From contig JACDOF010000005.1 of NCBI GenBank assembly GCA_017656235.1, positions 62,001 through 126,000 on the forward strand: a stretch of 64,000 bases of DNA, written 5' to 3'. Below, in pieces: positions 28,697 through 36,106 of this stretch (position 1 is the stretch's first letter; the number at the start of each line of letters is the position of its first letter). Under the pieces are notes generated by a model. It saw nothing but the letters and a program-made list of their open reading frames with translations, was not told the DNA's origin and made no database searches. This DNA comes from Brevibacillus sp. (GTDB lineage Bacteria; Bacillota; Bacilli; Brevibacillales; Brevibacillaceae). Position numbers and translations under genes: made by a program.

Positions 28697-29682
28697 ACAT
28701 CAAGGTTCACTGTCTCATCAGCTGCTTCTGCGAAATCGTCAAAAGAAGAAGCCGGGTTGACTATCGCCCCTATTACTTCGGGATATGGGACGCTCCCTTT
28801 GACGTGACGGAGGAAGGGGTCATCACCTACTTTACGGACGATATTTGCCATGATTTTTACCGTGATTGGTATGAACGCTTTTTTGGCCTGAAAGTACACC
28901 AGTGGTACGACCCGGCCAAGGATCGCCGGACCAATCTGCAAATCTTGCGGAAGCTTTTGGATGAACGCCCGGAACACCGCTATATCATCGTTCATCTCGA
29001 TATGTCCCTGATCCCGGAACGGGAAAACAGGTTTAACCAAAAACCGTTCCCGCACTATGTGATCCTCTCCAAGACGGAAAACGACGCAGAGTGGTTTATG
29101 TTGGACGCCGACATGCGCTGGGAAGGGAATCTGCCCAAAGAGCATGTAACCGAAGCAATTCTGGGCAACCTGCATGGCGGCGGATTTTATATTGACGCAG
29201 CTGCCATCAAGGAACCATCCTGGCCGGTCATTGAACGATATTTTCGTGAAACCTTCAGAAGAGACGAAAATGAACTGACCGCCCGTGTAAGGGAAGTGGT
29301 GTCAGACATGGCGGAAGGTCGGCGCGGCCGCCGTTTGTCCATGCTGATGACCGCTGTGAAGCAGCTAAATATTCTGGCCATCCGCAAGTACAGCTACGAT
29401 TACGCTCTCTTGTACTTCCGGGATTACCTTCCGCTCTCCCAAGAACATTACGACTACTGGGCGCAGCAAATCAGAGATTTGGTCCAGGGGTTTCACACGA
29501 TCCGCTATTTGGCGATCAAAACAGCCTTGACCGAAAACAGAGAGTTTCTCCGTCAATTGCTCGGGCAGATCGATCAGGTCGATCAACTGGAAAAGAACCT
29601 GAAGCAGGAGATTGAACGGCAGTTTCGTATGTGGACGGATGTTGTCAGGGAGCGGGAGAACCGGAAGGGGGTGAAGATGTGA
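28690..29682 (+). CDS. asbE: AsbE-like dihydroxybenzoyl transferase
   Basis: 330-residue protein with no catalytic motif I can name, assigned to the petrobactin AsbE group by recognisable sequence character (VHCLISCFCEIVKRR start, YFGIWDAPFDVTEEGVITYF, DADMRWEGNLP, HGGGFYIDAAAI) and by its fixed place between asbD and asbF. In petrobactin synthesis AsbE moves 3,4-dihydroxybenzoate from AsbD to a free amine of spermidine or of a citryl-spermidine intermediate. Here the likely acceptor is 1,3-diaminopropane made by the first two operon genes, or cellular spermidine; sequence alone does not decide. It overlaps asbD by 7 bases and asbF by 4. Confidence 0.83.
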   Translation: MVNIKVHCLISCFCEIVKRRSRVDYRPYYFGIWDAPFDVTEEGVITYFTDDICHDFYRDWYERFFGLKVHQWYDPAKDRRTNLQILRKLLDERPEHRYIIVHLDMSLIPERENRFNQKPFPHYVILSKTENDAEWFMLDADMRWEGNLPKEHVTEAILGNLHGGGFYIDAAAIKEPSWPVIERYFRETFRRDENELTARVREVVSDMAEGRRGRRLSMLMTAVKQLNILAIRKYSYDYALLYFRDYLPLSQEHYDYWAQQIRDLVQGFHTIRYLAIKTALTENREFLRQLLGQIDQVDQLEKNLKQEIERQFRMWTDVVRERENRKGVKM

Positions 29683-30539
29683 GGTACGCCTTATGCACCA
29701 TCTCATTCCGCCACCAGTTGATTTCCTTTGCGGATATTGTTCATTTTGCCCGTCGGCACGGGTTCGACGGGATAGAGCTGTGGGGAATCCATGCCCGGCA
29801 TTTGTACCAGGATGATGGGGAACGCACCAGGGAGCAGCTTCAGTTTATACGGAAGAACGGGATGAGCATTTCGATGATCAGCGACTACCTGGACATTTCC
29901 CCGTCAGCAGACAGACGGCAGACGCTGGAAAAATGCACGCGGCTGATTCAACTGGCCGAATGGTTCCAGACCAGGCGGATTCGTACGTTTGCGGGCCAAA
30001 AACCAAGCGGCAGCGTGACGCCGCTGGAGCGGCGGCAATATGTGGATAATCTGCGGTTTTTATGCGACCTTTGCAAACAGCATCATGTCCATCTGCTGGT
30101 GGAGACCCATCCGAACACGTTGACAGACTCGCTTTCTTCCACCTTGCGATTGTTGGAGGAGGTGAGTCACGAGTCGCTAAAGGTGAATCTTGATTTTCTG
30201 CACTTGTGGGAATCGGGCGATGATCCGCTTGAAAGCTTCACCCGGCTGAAACCCTGGGTTGAGCATTACCATTTGAAGAACATTGCTTCTGCGGAACACC
30301 TGCAGGTATTTCAGCCCCATAACGTATACGCGCCGAGCGGAAGACGCAGCGGGATGGTGCCGTTGAAACACGGTGCGGTCAACTACCGGGAGATACTGGA
30401 GCAGATTGAGCAAACCGAACATTTTGCTTCACTGGAATGGTTCGGACTGAATCCGCTGCGGGTCTTGAGTGATGAAGTGAAGTGGCTGCGCTCAACAGAC
30501 GCCCGTACAAGCGACATGATCCCCCAAAAAAAGCCTTGA
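29679..30539 (+). CDS. asbF: 3-dehydroshikimate dehydratase
   Basis: 286-residue TIM-barrel metal enzyme that converts 3-dehydroshikimate to 3,4-dihydroxybenzoate, the petrobactin-type catechol. The N-terminus RYALCTISFRHQLISFADIV and segments LVETHPNTLTD, NLDFLHLWESG, EHYHLKNI and FASLEWFG (metal-site Glu, Asp/His, His and Glu) match Bacillus AsbF closely. GTG 29679 is chosen over an upstream ATG because AAGGGGG lies 8 bases before it and it overlaps the asbE stop as GTGA. It is the last gene of the synthesis operon. The TTGACA of the next promoter overlaps its stop codon. Confidence 0.93.
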   Translation: MRYALCTISFRHQLISFADIVHFARRHGFDGIELWGIHARHLYQDDGERTREQLQFIRKNGMSISMISDYLDISPSADRRQTLEKCTRLIQLAEWFQTRRIRTFAGQKPSGSVTPLERRQYVDNLRFLCDLCKQHHVHLLVETHPNTLTDSLSSTLRLLEEVSHESLKVNLDFLHLWESGDDPLESFTRLKPWVEHYHLKNIASAEHLQVFQPHNVYAPSGRRSGMVPLKHGAVNYREILEQIEQTEHFASLEWFGLNPLRVLSDEVKWLRSTDARTSDMIPQKKP

Positions 30540-30593
30540 CAGGTACGTAAAATCGACTACAATAGGAATTGTTTGAAAATGATTATCATTTTT
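30536..30593 (+). promoter_or_regulatory. Promoter and Fur box of the siderophore uptake genes
   Basis: TTGACA (30536-30541), a 16-base spacer and TACAAT (30558-30563) form a strong promoter. The Fur operator at 30575-30593 is centred on a perfect palindrome AAAATGAT-T-ATCATTTT (30576-30592), immediately after the expected start point. Uptake is thus co-regulated with synthesis but can be expressed independently. Confidence 0.9.
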
Positions 30594-30612
30594 GATCATG
30601 GGAGGTTTCATC

Positions 30613-31623
30613 ATGCGTAAGCCAAAGAGATTTGGACTTGATACATTCTCACGCACGCTTTTTTCGATCCTGTTTATCGCTGCGCTTCTTCTGGCCGGGT
30701 GCGGTGCAGAGCAGGCGGCACAACAGCCTGCACAGCCGGAAGCGCCAAAGGCAGAGCAACCTGCTGAAACAAAAGAAGAGAGCCGTCAGGTTACCCATGC
30801 GATGGGAACCACGGAGATCAAAGGTACCCCGCAAAAAGTTGTCACCTTGTACCAGGGGGCAACAGATGTTGCCGTGGCGTTCGGGATAAAACCCGTTGGC
30901 GTGGTGGAATCCTGGACTGAAAAACCGATTTACGAATATCTCCGGGATGATCTGCAGGGGACACAGATTGTCGGACAGGAAAATCAGCCCAATATGGAGG
31001 AAATCGCGAAGCTGAAGCCGGATCTGATCGTCGCCTCCAAGCTTCGCCACGAAAAGATTTACGACCAGCTGTCCCAAATCGCCCCTACTGTAATGGAAGA
31101 GACGGTCTTCGATTGGAAAGCGACCGTGAAACTGATGGGGGCAGCGCTCAATCAACAAGAGAAAGCCGATCAACTGATGGCCGATTGGGAGAAACGAGTG
31201 GCAGAGTTTAAAGAAAAGATGGGCGATAAATTACCCGTCGAGGTTGCCGTACTCAATTTCAGACCAGACCATGCACGTATCTACTTTACTGGTTTTGCCG
31301 GCACGATCCTGAATGAACTTGGTTTTACACGTCCTGAAAATCAACAAAAAGATGAATGGGGAGTACAATTAACTTCAAAAGAAAGCATTCCGGAAATGAA
31401 TGCCGATGTCTTCTTCATCTTCAACTCCAACGATCCCGCAGAAAAGGAAGCTGTGGAAAAGACGTTTAAGGAATGGACGGCACATCCGCTGTGGCAGAAC
31501 CTGGACGCCGTCAAGAATGGGCAAGTGCATGTGGTGGATGAAGTCGCCTGGAACATGGCGGGAGGATATCTGGCAGCGCTCAATATGCTGGATGATCTCT
31601 ACGAGATTTTCGGATTGCAATAA
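30613..31623 (+). CDS. Ferric siderophore-binding lipoprotein (YfiY/FecB-like)
   Basis: 336-residue lipoprotein substrate-binding subunit of an iron-siderophore ABC importer. Signal peptide and lipobox LLLAGC (Cys about 33) are followed by a Gln/Pro/Glu-rich linker and a class III binding fold with TPQKVVTLYQGATDVAVAFGIKPVGV, LKPDLIVASKLRHEKIYDQLSQIAPTV, and a C-terminal NGQVHVVDEVAWNMAGGYLAALNMLDDL. These read like YfiY of Bacillus, which binds schizokinen/arthrobactin-type citrate hydroxamates. ATG 30613 has GGGAGG 7 bases upstream. No membrane-reductase or ATPase gene follows, only two permeases. Confidence 0.9.
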   Translation: MRKPKRFGLDTFSRTLFSILFIAALLLAGCGAEQAAQQPAQPEAPKAEQPAETKEESRQVTHAMGTTEIKGTPQKVVTLYQGATDVAVAFGIKPVGVVESWTEKPIYEYLRDDLQGTQIVGQENQPNMEEIAKLKPDLIVASKLRHEKIYDQLSQIAPTVMEETVFDWKATVKLMGAALNQQEKADQLMADWEKRVAEFKEKMGDKLPVEVAVLNFRPDHARIYFTGFAGTILNELGFTRPENQQKDEWGVQLTSKESIPEMNADVFFIFNSNDPAEKEAVEKTFKEWTAHPLWQNLDAVKNGQVHVVDEVAWNMAGGYLAALNMLDDLYEIFGLQ

Positions 31624-31634
31624 CAATGATTGCA

Positions 31635-31665
31635 AGAGAAGAGTAGGCCAAGCCTATTCTTCTCT
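31635..31665 (+). other. Intergenic hairpin between binding protein and permease genes
   Basis: AGAGAAGAGTAGGC (31635-31648) pairs with GCCTATTCTTCTCT (31652-31665), 14 pairs including one G-T, with a 3-base loop and no clean T tract. A hairpin here would protect the 3' end of the binding-protein message or partially terminate, giving more binding protein than permease, as is usual in such operons. Confidence 0.7.
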
Positions 31666-31694
31666 ATTCCTTTGAAGCCGGAAAGAGTGAGAAC

Positions 31695-32708
31695 ATGTCT
31701 TGTTTACTGTGGCGCACATCATGGAAGATGACCGGACTGGCCTTGTCGATCGCTGTGTTAACCTTGTCGTTTGGTGCCAGTGTACTGTTGGGAAAGACAC
31801 CGATTCCGTTTGCGACAGCCATGGGGGCGTTAGTTGCGTACGACGAATCGTTGAATGAGCACCTCATTATTCTAACGGAGCGCTTTCCCCGGGCCGTCAT
31901 TGGTACCGTAATCGGGGCCAGCCTGGCCGTCGCGGGTGCGGTGATGCAAGCTCTTACCCGCAATCCGTTAGCCTCTCCCAGCGTGTTTGGCATTAATGCC
32001 GGTTCGCTGTTTTTTGTCGTGCTGGCGATCACCTTCTTGTCTGTCTCTTCCCTGGTTCACTTGATGTGGTTTGCGTTCCTGGGAGCCGCGATTTCGTCCG
32101 CCCTGGTTTACGCTCTCGGTTCGATGGGAAAAGACGGGTTGACGCCGGTCAAAATCGTATTGGCGGGATCAGCCATCACTGCGCTGTTTTTGTCGTTGAC
32201 ACAAGGGTTTCTGGTCATGAATGAGCGAGGATTACACGAAGTGCTGTTTTGGATGGCGGGGTCTGTCAGCGGACGTACCCTTGACATGCTGCAGCCCGTA
32301 CTGCCTTATATGGTTTTGGCCGGACTGATTGCCCTGTTTATGGGTAAAGCGATTAACATCCTGATCACAGGAGAAGAGATAGCCAAAGGGTTGGGACAGC
32401 GAACCACGCTGGTGAAAGCGACACTGGCTGTCATAATCGTACTGCTTGCCGGCGGGTCGGTCGCGGTGGCCGGCAATATCGGATTTGTTGGTCTCATCAC
32501 GCCTCATATCTGCCGCGGACTGGTTGGCAATGATTATCGGTGGCTCATTCCCTACTCAGCCGTCTTTGGTGCGATCCTGCTGCTGATCGCTGATGTGGCT
32601 GCCCGCTTCATCATTCCCCCTCAGGAAATCCCGATCGGCGTAATGACGGCCTTCATCGGCACGCCGTTCTTCATTTATCTTGCACGCAGGGGAGGGCAAC
32701 CATCATGA
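31695..32708 (+). CDS. FecCD-family siderophore permease 1 (YfiZ-like)
   Basis: 337-residue inner-membrane permease with about ten helices, FecCD family. Signatures are FPRAVIGTVIGASLAVAGAVMQALTRNPLASPSVFG (about 56-91) and the ATPase-contact loop GNIGFVGLITPHICRGLVGNDYR (about 258-280). It forms the channel with the next gene product, which it overlaps by 4 bases. In Bacillus such permease pairs (YfiZ-YfhA) borrow the ATPase YusV encoded elsewhere, consistent with no ATPase gene here. Confidence 0.92.
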   Translation: MSCLLWRTSWKMTGLALSIAVLTLSFGASVLLGKTPIPFATAMGALVAYDESLNEHLIILTERFPRAVIGTVIGASLAVAGAVMQALTRNPLASPSVFGINAGSLFFVVLAITFLSVSSLVHLMWFAFLGAAISSALVYALGSMGKDGLTPVKIVLAGSAITALFLSLTQGFLVMNERGLHEVLFWMAGSVSGRTLDMLQPVLPYMVLAGLIALFMGKAINILITGEEIAKGLGQRTTLVKATLAVIIVLLAGGSVAVAGNIGFVGLITPHICRGLVGNDYRWLIPYSAVFGAILLLIADVAARFIIPPQEIPIGVMTAFIGTPFFIYLARRGGQPS

Positions 32709-33748
32709 GCAAATTCTTCACGTACCGCAGCAAGGCCGAAACCGTCTCTTTTCAAATCGAGAAGCGTTCGATTCTGGTCGTGGTTGTATTATCCGTGCTG
32801 ACGGTGCTGTCCTGTATCCTCGGAGCCGGCATAGGTGATACGATGATCGATCCGCTGGAAGTGATCGGGACGATCGCGGGTGTGGGTTCGGGTGAGCATG
32901 ACTTCGTGATTCTTACGTTACGGCTTCCCCGCATCATCGTTGCCTTGCTGGTGGGAGCCGGACTGGGGGTTGCCGGGGCCATCCTGCAGGGAATTATTCG
33001 CAACCCGCTGGCCTCCCCGGATATTATCGGTATTACGGGTGGGGCAACCGTCGCTGCGGTTGCCTTTATCACTTTTTTGAGCGGCAGGGTCAGTGTTCAC
33101 TGGCTCCCGCTGGCTGCGATTACGGGAGCGGCGCTGATCTCCTTGTTGATTTATGTGCTGGCCTGGAACCGGGGGGTGACGCCGCTTCGATTGGTGCTGA
33201 TTGGTATCGGGCTGCAGGTCTCCATGAGTGCCGCGTCCACCATGATGATTGTACTGGGGCCGTTTCATACAGTGAATCAGGCTTATATCTGGATGACAGG
33301 CAGCGTGTACGGCTCTTCCTGGAATCAGGTTTACACCTTGCTGCCGTGGATGTTGGTACTGATCCCCGGGGTTATGGCCTATGCTCGTCACATCAACGTG
33401 CAGGAAATGGATGATTCCATCTCAACGGGATTGGGGGCTGCTGTCGAAAAGCAGCGTTTTCTGGTCCTGCTCTTTAGTGTAGCTCTGACGGGAGCGGCGG
33501 TAGCCGTCGCCGGTGCCATTACATTTGTCGGTCTCCTGGCGCCCCATATCGCCAGACGGTTGGTTGGGCGCTCGTTCCAGGTGTTGGTTCCCGTTTCGGC
33601 CATGATTGGCGGTCTCATCGTATTTGTCGCCGATCTGATCGCCCGCACAGCGTTTTACCCGCTGGACATTCCGGCCGGCGTGTTTACGGCAGGTGTCGGT
33701 GCCCCGTTTTTTATCTATTTGCTGTTCAGGTACCGGAATAACTGGTGA
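32705..33748 (+). CDS. FecCD-family siderophore permease 2 (YfhA-like)
   Basis: 347-residue partner permease with about ten helices: LPRIIVALLVGAGLGVAGAILQGIIRNPLASPDIIG (about 75-110) and the cytosolic coupling motif GAITFVGLLAPHIARRLVGRSFQ (about 264-286). ATGA overlap with permease 1 ensures equal synthesis. It ends the iron-uptake operon; I see no convincing terminator after it. Confidence 0.92.
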   Translation: MSKFFTYRSKAETVSFQIEKRSILVVVVLSVLTVLSCILGAGIGDTMIDPLEVIGTIAGVGSGEHDFVILTLRLPRIIVALLVGAGLGVAGAILQGIIRNPLASPDIIGITGGATVAAVAFITFLSGRVSVHWLPLAAITGAALISLLIYVLAWNRGVTPLRLVLIGIGLQVSMSAASTMMIVLGPFHTVNQAYIWMTGSVYGSSWNQVYTLLPWMLVLIPGVMAYARHINVQEMDDSISTGLGAAVEKQRFLVLLFSVALTGAAVAVAGAITFVGLLAPHIARRLVGRSFQVLVPVSAMIGGLIVFVADLIARTAFYPLDIPAGVFTAGVGAPFFIYLLFRYRNNW

Positions 33749-33850
33749 GTAAACCGGGCGTTCCGCACTGGGCGGCGGCTCGCCTCAACATTTATCTTCC
33801 AGGTTCCTCTATGCTATGATAAGGGCAGTGAGGCAAGAAGGAGGATACCC

Positions 33851-34162
33851 ATGGAGGACCAGGTAAAAGAAATCTCCCCGGAAGAACTGCAGGAAAGGAT
33901 CAGGCGGGGAGATAAGCTGCAAATCATCGATGTGCGGGAACCCGATGAATGGGAACAGGGCCATATTCCACAGGCAAAGCTGATCCCGCTGGCGACGCTT
34001 CCCGTGCGATTGGACGAACTGGACAGGGACACGCCGATCGTGATGGTATGCCGCAGCGGGGCGCGCAGTTGGAATGCGACAGCGTACGTACAGCAGTTTG
34101 GCTACCGGGCAGAAAATATGGCTGGCGGCATGCTGGCCTGGACCGGTGAAGTGGAGAAATGA
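33851..34162 (+). CDS. Single-domain rhodanese
   Basis: 103-residue rhodanese (sulfurtransferase) with the entry motif IIDVREPDEWEQGHIPQA and the active-site loop VCRSGARS, in which the cysteine (about 71) would carry persulfide sulfur. Small cytosolic rhodaneses of this kind deliver sulfur or detoxify; the acceptor is unknown. AGGAGG precedes the ATG and a TATGAT -10-like element lies at 33815-33820. Confidence 0.9.
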   Translation: MEDQVKEISPEELQERIRRGDKLQIIDVREPDEWEQGHIPQAKLIPLATLPVRLDELDRDTPIVMVCRSGARSWNATAYVQQFGYRAENMAGGMLAWTGEVEK

Positions 34163-34199
34163 CACCGTGCCAATAAGCGGTGAGGTGAAGCCCAAGTAC

Positions 34200-34226
34200 A
34201 GCACCGGAAAACGTTCCGGTGCTGAT
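34200..34226 (+). terminator. Hairpin after the rhodanese gene
   Basis: AGCACCGGAA (34200-34209), loop AACG, TTCCGGTGCT (34214-34223) followed by GATTT. The ten-pair stem is strong but the T tract is weak, so termination may be partial. Confidence 0.6.
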
Positions 34227-34319
34227 TTGCTGTTGCCAAAGGAGCAGCGCATTCGTCACAACCCTGACACAGAACGTATGGGTGAATCGCGGTACAATCG
34301 GGACGAGGAGGGATGATGC

Positions 34320-34958
34320 GTGAAAGAATCGAACCAACCGGCAATCGGCGCGAGGGGAAATGGGGCGAAGTACACGATCCCCTTGTTGGTGAGTGCGATG
34401 GTCCTGGCGCTGGCCGGAGTGCTTGTGTACAAGCTGGTTTGGGCCAAGGAGCCGATCCCGGTGCTGAAACAACTGGATAACTTTACGCTGCAGAACATGA
34501 ATGGCGATACGTTTTCCTTTAATGATACAGCGGGAAAAGTGAAGCTGGTTTCCTTTATTTTTACTCACTGTCCGGACGTCTGTCCGGCCACGACCTACCT
34601 GATGGCCGACCTGCAGAAAGATTTGAAGCAAGAGGAATTGTTTGGGGAGAAGGTCGTTTTTGTCACCGTTGCCTTTGACCACGAGCGGGACACACCGGAA
34701 GCGCTGCAGCAGTACGCCGGGAAATACGGTGCGGATACGAGCGGGTGGTACTTCGTTCGCGGCGGGGAGAAGGAGATCAGGCAGGTGGCAGACATGTTTG
34801 GGGTATACATTCAAAAGAACAAGCAGGGCCTATACGACCATTCCATGTATACGTTTTTGATCGATGGCGAAAATCGCCTGCGCAAGCTGCATGGCATGGC
34901 TGCCGACATGGACCTGGAGCAACTGCTTGCAGATATCAAGCAGCTGGCGGGTGAATAG
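34320..34958 (+). CDS. SCO1/SenC-family copper chaperone
   Basis: 212-residue membrane-anchored thioredoxin-fold protein with one N-terminal helix (about residues 20-41). The copper-binding CPDVC motif (about 81-85) and the distal His in YDHSMYTFLI (about 179) are both intact, so it should bind Cu and help build the CuA centre of cytochrome c oxidase (compare YpmQ/BsSCO). GTG 34320 has GAGGAGGG 7 bases upstream. No oxidase genes adjoin, and the cydAB oxidase in this window contains no copper. Confidence 0.87.
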   Translation: MKESNQPAIGARGNGAKYTIPLLVSAMVLALAGVLVYKLVWAKEPIPVLKQLDNFTLQNMNGDTFSFNDTAGKVKLVSFIFTHCPDVCPATTYLMADLQKDLKQEELFGEKVVFVTVAFDHERDTPEALQQYAGKYGADTSGWYFVRGGEKEIRQVADMFGVYIQKNKQGLYDHSMYTFLIDGENRLRKLHGMAADMDLEQLLADIKQLAGE

Positions 34959-35156
34959 CGGGCCCGCGCCCATTTTCCTTTCTTCGCTCCGTCGCCAACC
35001 CCCAATGGAGATGGACTGTCCGCTTCGCAAGCCCAAAGCGGGCGGGCAAAAATGCTCCGTATTCACGACATTTTGTCTTCAATTTGCGGGGCTGTCCTAC
35101 GGAGAGCCCCCGTTCCATGTGCGCCGACAGACGGATCGACGGCTGGCAAACATTCC

Positions 35157-35924
35157 CTATCCTTTGGGATAGAGCGGGTAGTCTACCTCGGTCGGCACGT
35201 CGATCAGAATCAAGCGCAGCCCATTTTCATCCGGCGCTTTCAGAACCGGTTCACTGCCGCCGGACGCATGCAGCAGGATGAAATCCCGCTCGCGGAAAGA
35301 GGTCTCTCCTCCGTTGGTCAGCCATGTGCCGCTTCCCTCAATGGCCAGCGCAGCCAGGCTGCGCCCGCCGGCAAGCGGGTGCCGATAGAGTTTGCCAGGC
35401 TGTACCTGTACATCCCACATGTTGGCGTCTGCATCAAGCTGGATGGGTGATCCCTCGCCAATCACCGTTTTTTTCAGGTAACCTTCCCCGTGAAGAAGCG
35501 GGAAGTCCTGGTGCTCATATTGGTTGTAGGTTGGCGTTTTTTGGCTCGCTTCGGACAGGAACGGTTCAAACCAGATTTGAAAACCGTGCATATCGGGACC
35601 GATCATCCGCTCTTCGTGATATACGCCGGAGCCGGTCTGCATTACTTGGGCGCCGCCTTCCCCCACCGTACTTTTCGTTCCCAAAGAATCCCCGTGCTCT
35701 GCTTTGCCTTTTATCACATAGGTAAGGATTTCAAAGGCCTGGTGGGGGTGGGGAGGAATATACCCTTCCTCTTCTGCGTGAAACCAGGACCAGTAAAACA
35801 GCGGACCGACCCGTTTTACAGCGGATCCTTCTCCGGGAAAGCCAATCGGCTTTTGCTCGGTTATCTTGCCGCCGTCAAACGAACCAGTCGCCTGTCGGGC
35901 AGGCGGGTATACGGCTACCTTCAT
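35157..35924 (-). CDS. Pirin family protein
   Basis: 255-residue bicupin. The N-terminal cupin contains the metal ligands in PPHPHQAFEILTYVIKGKAEHGDS (His, His and Glu/His, about 54-77), as in quercetinase-like pirins. The start at 35924 (MKVAVYPPAR) follows AGGAGGAG by 7 bases; a longer frame upstream lacks a binding site. The 198 bases between the SCO1 gene and this stop (34959-35156) show no clear gene or terminator. Physiological role unknown; YhhW/YhaK relatives cleave quercetin in vitro. Confidence 0.85.
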   Translation of the reverse strand: MKVAVYPPARQATGSFDGGKITEQKPIGFPGEGSAVKRVGPLFYWSWFHAEEEGYIPPHPHQAFEILTYVIKGKAEHGDSLGTKSTVGEGGAQVMQTGSGVYHEERMIGPDMHGFQIWFEPFLSEASQKTPTYNQYEHQDFPLLHGEGYLKKTVIGEGSPIQLDADANMWDVQVQPGKLYRHPLAGGRSLAALAIEGSGTWLTNGGETSFRERDFILLHASGGSEPVLKAPDENGLRLILIDVPTEVDYPLYPKG

Positions 35925-35989
35925 CGCTTTGACTCCTCCTTCCGATCGATCACTCCTATCATACCCGTCTGTGGAGAGAGTGGGCAAGT

Positions 35990-36018
35990 TTGGCAAGACA
36001 GCTAAGACCCGATATAAT
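35990..36018 (+). promoter_or_regulatory. Promoter of rnjA
   Basis: TTGGCA (35990-35995), 17-base spacer, TATAAT (36013-36018); transcription would start about 80 bases before the TTG start codon. Confidence 0.75.
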
Positions 36019-36106
36019 ACAATAAGGATAAAACAGGTGAACGGCTGATGTTTTTGCAAAGGCGAAAAGCTGAACGAGCCTGGATAAACAGGTAGGAGGA
36101 GTTTTT

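Noticed and set aside
17607-30539. Two independent siderophores, schizokinen and petrobactin, made by one operon
   Set aside because: Each needs two NIS synthetases in known systems and only two are present in total. It is kept as the main alternative if both synthetases prove promiscuous.
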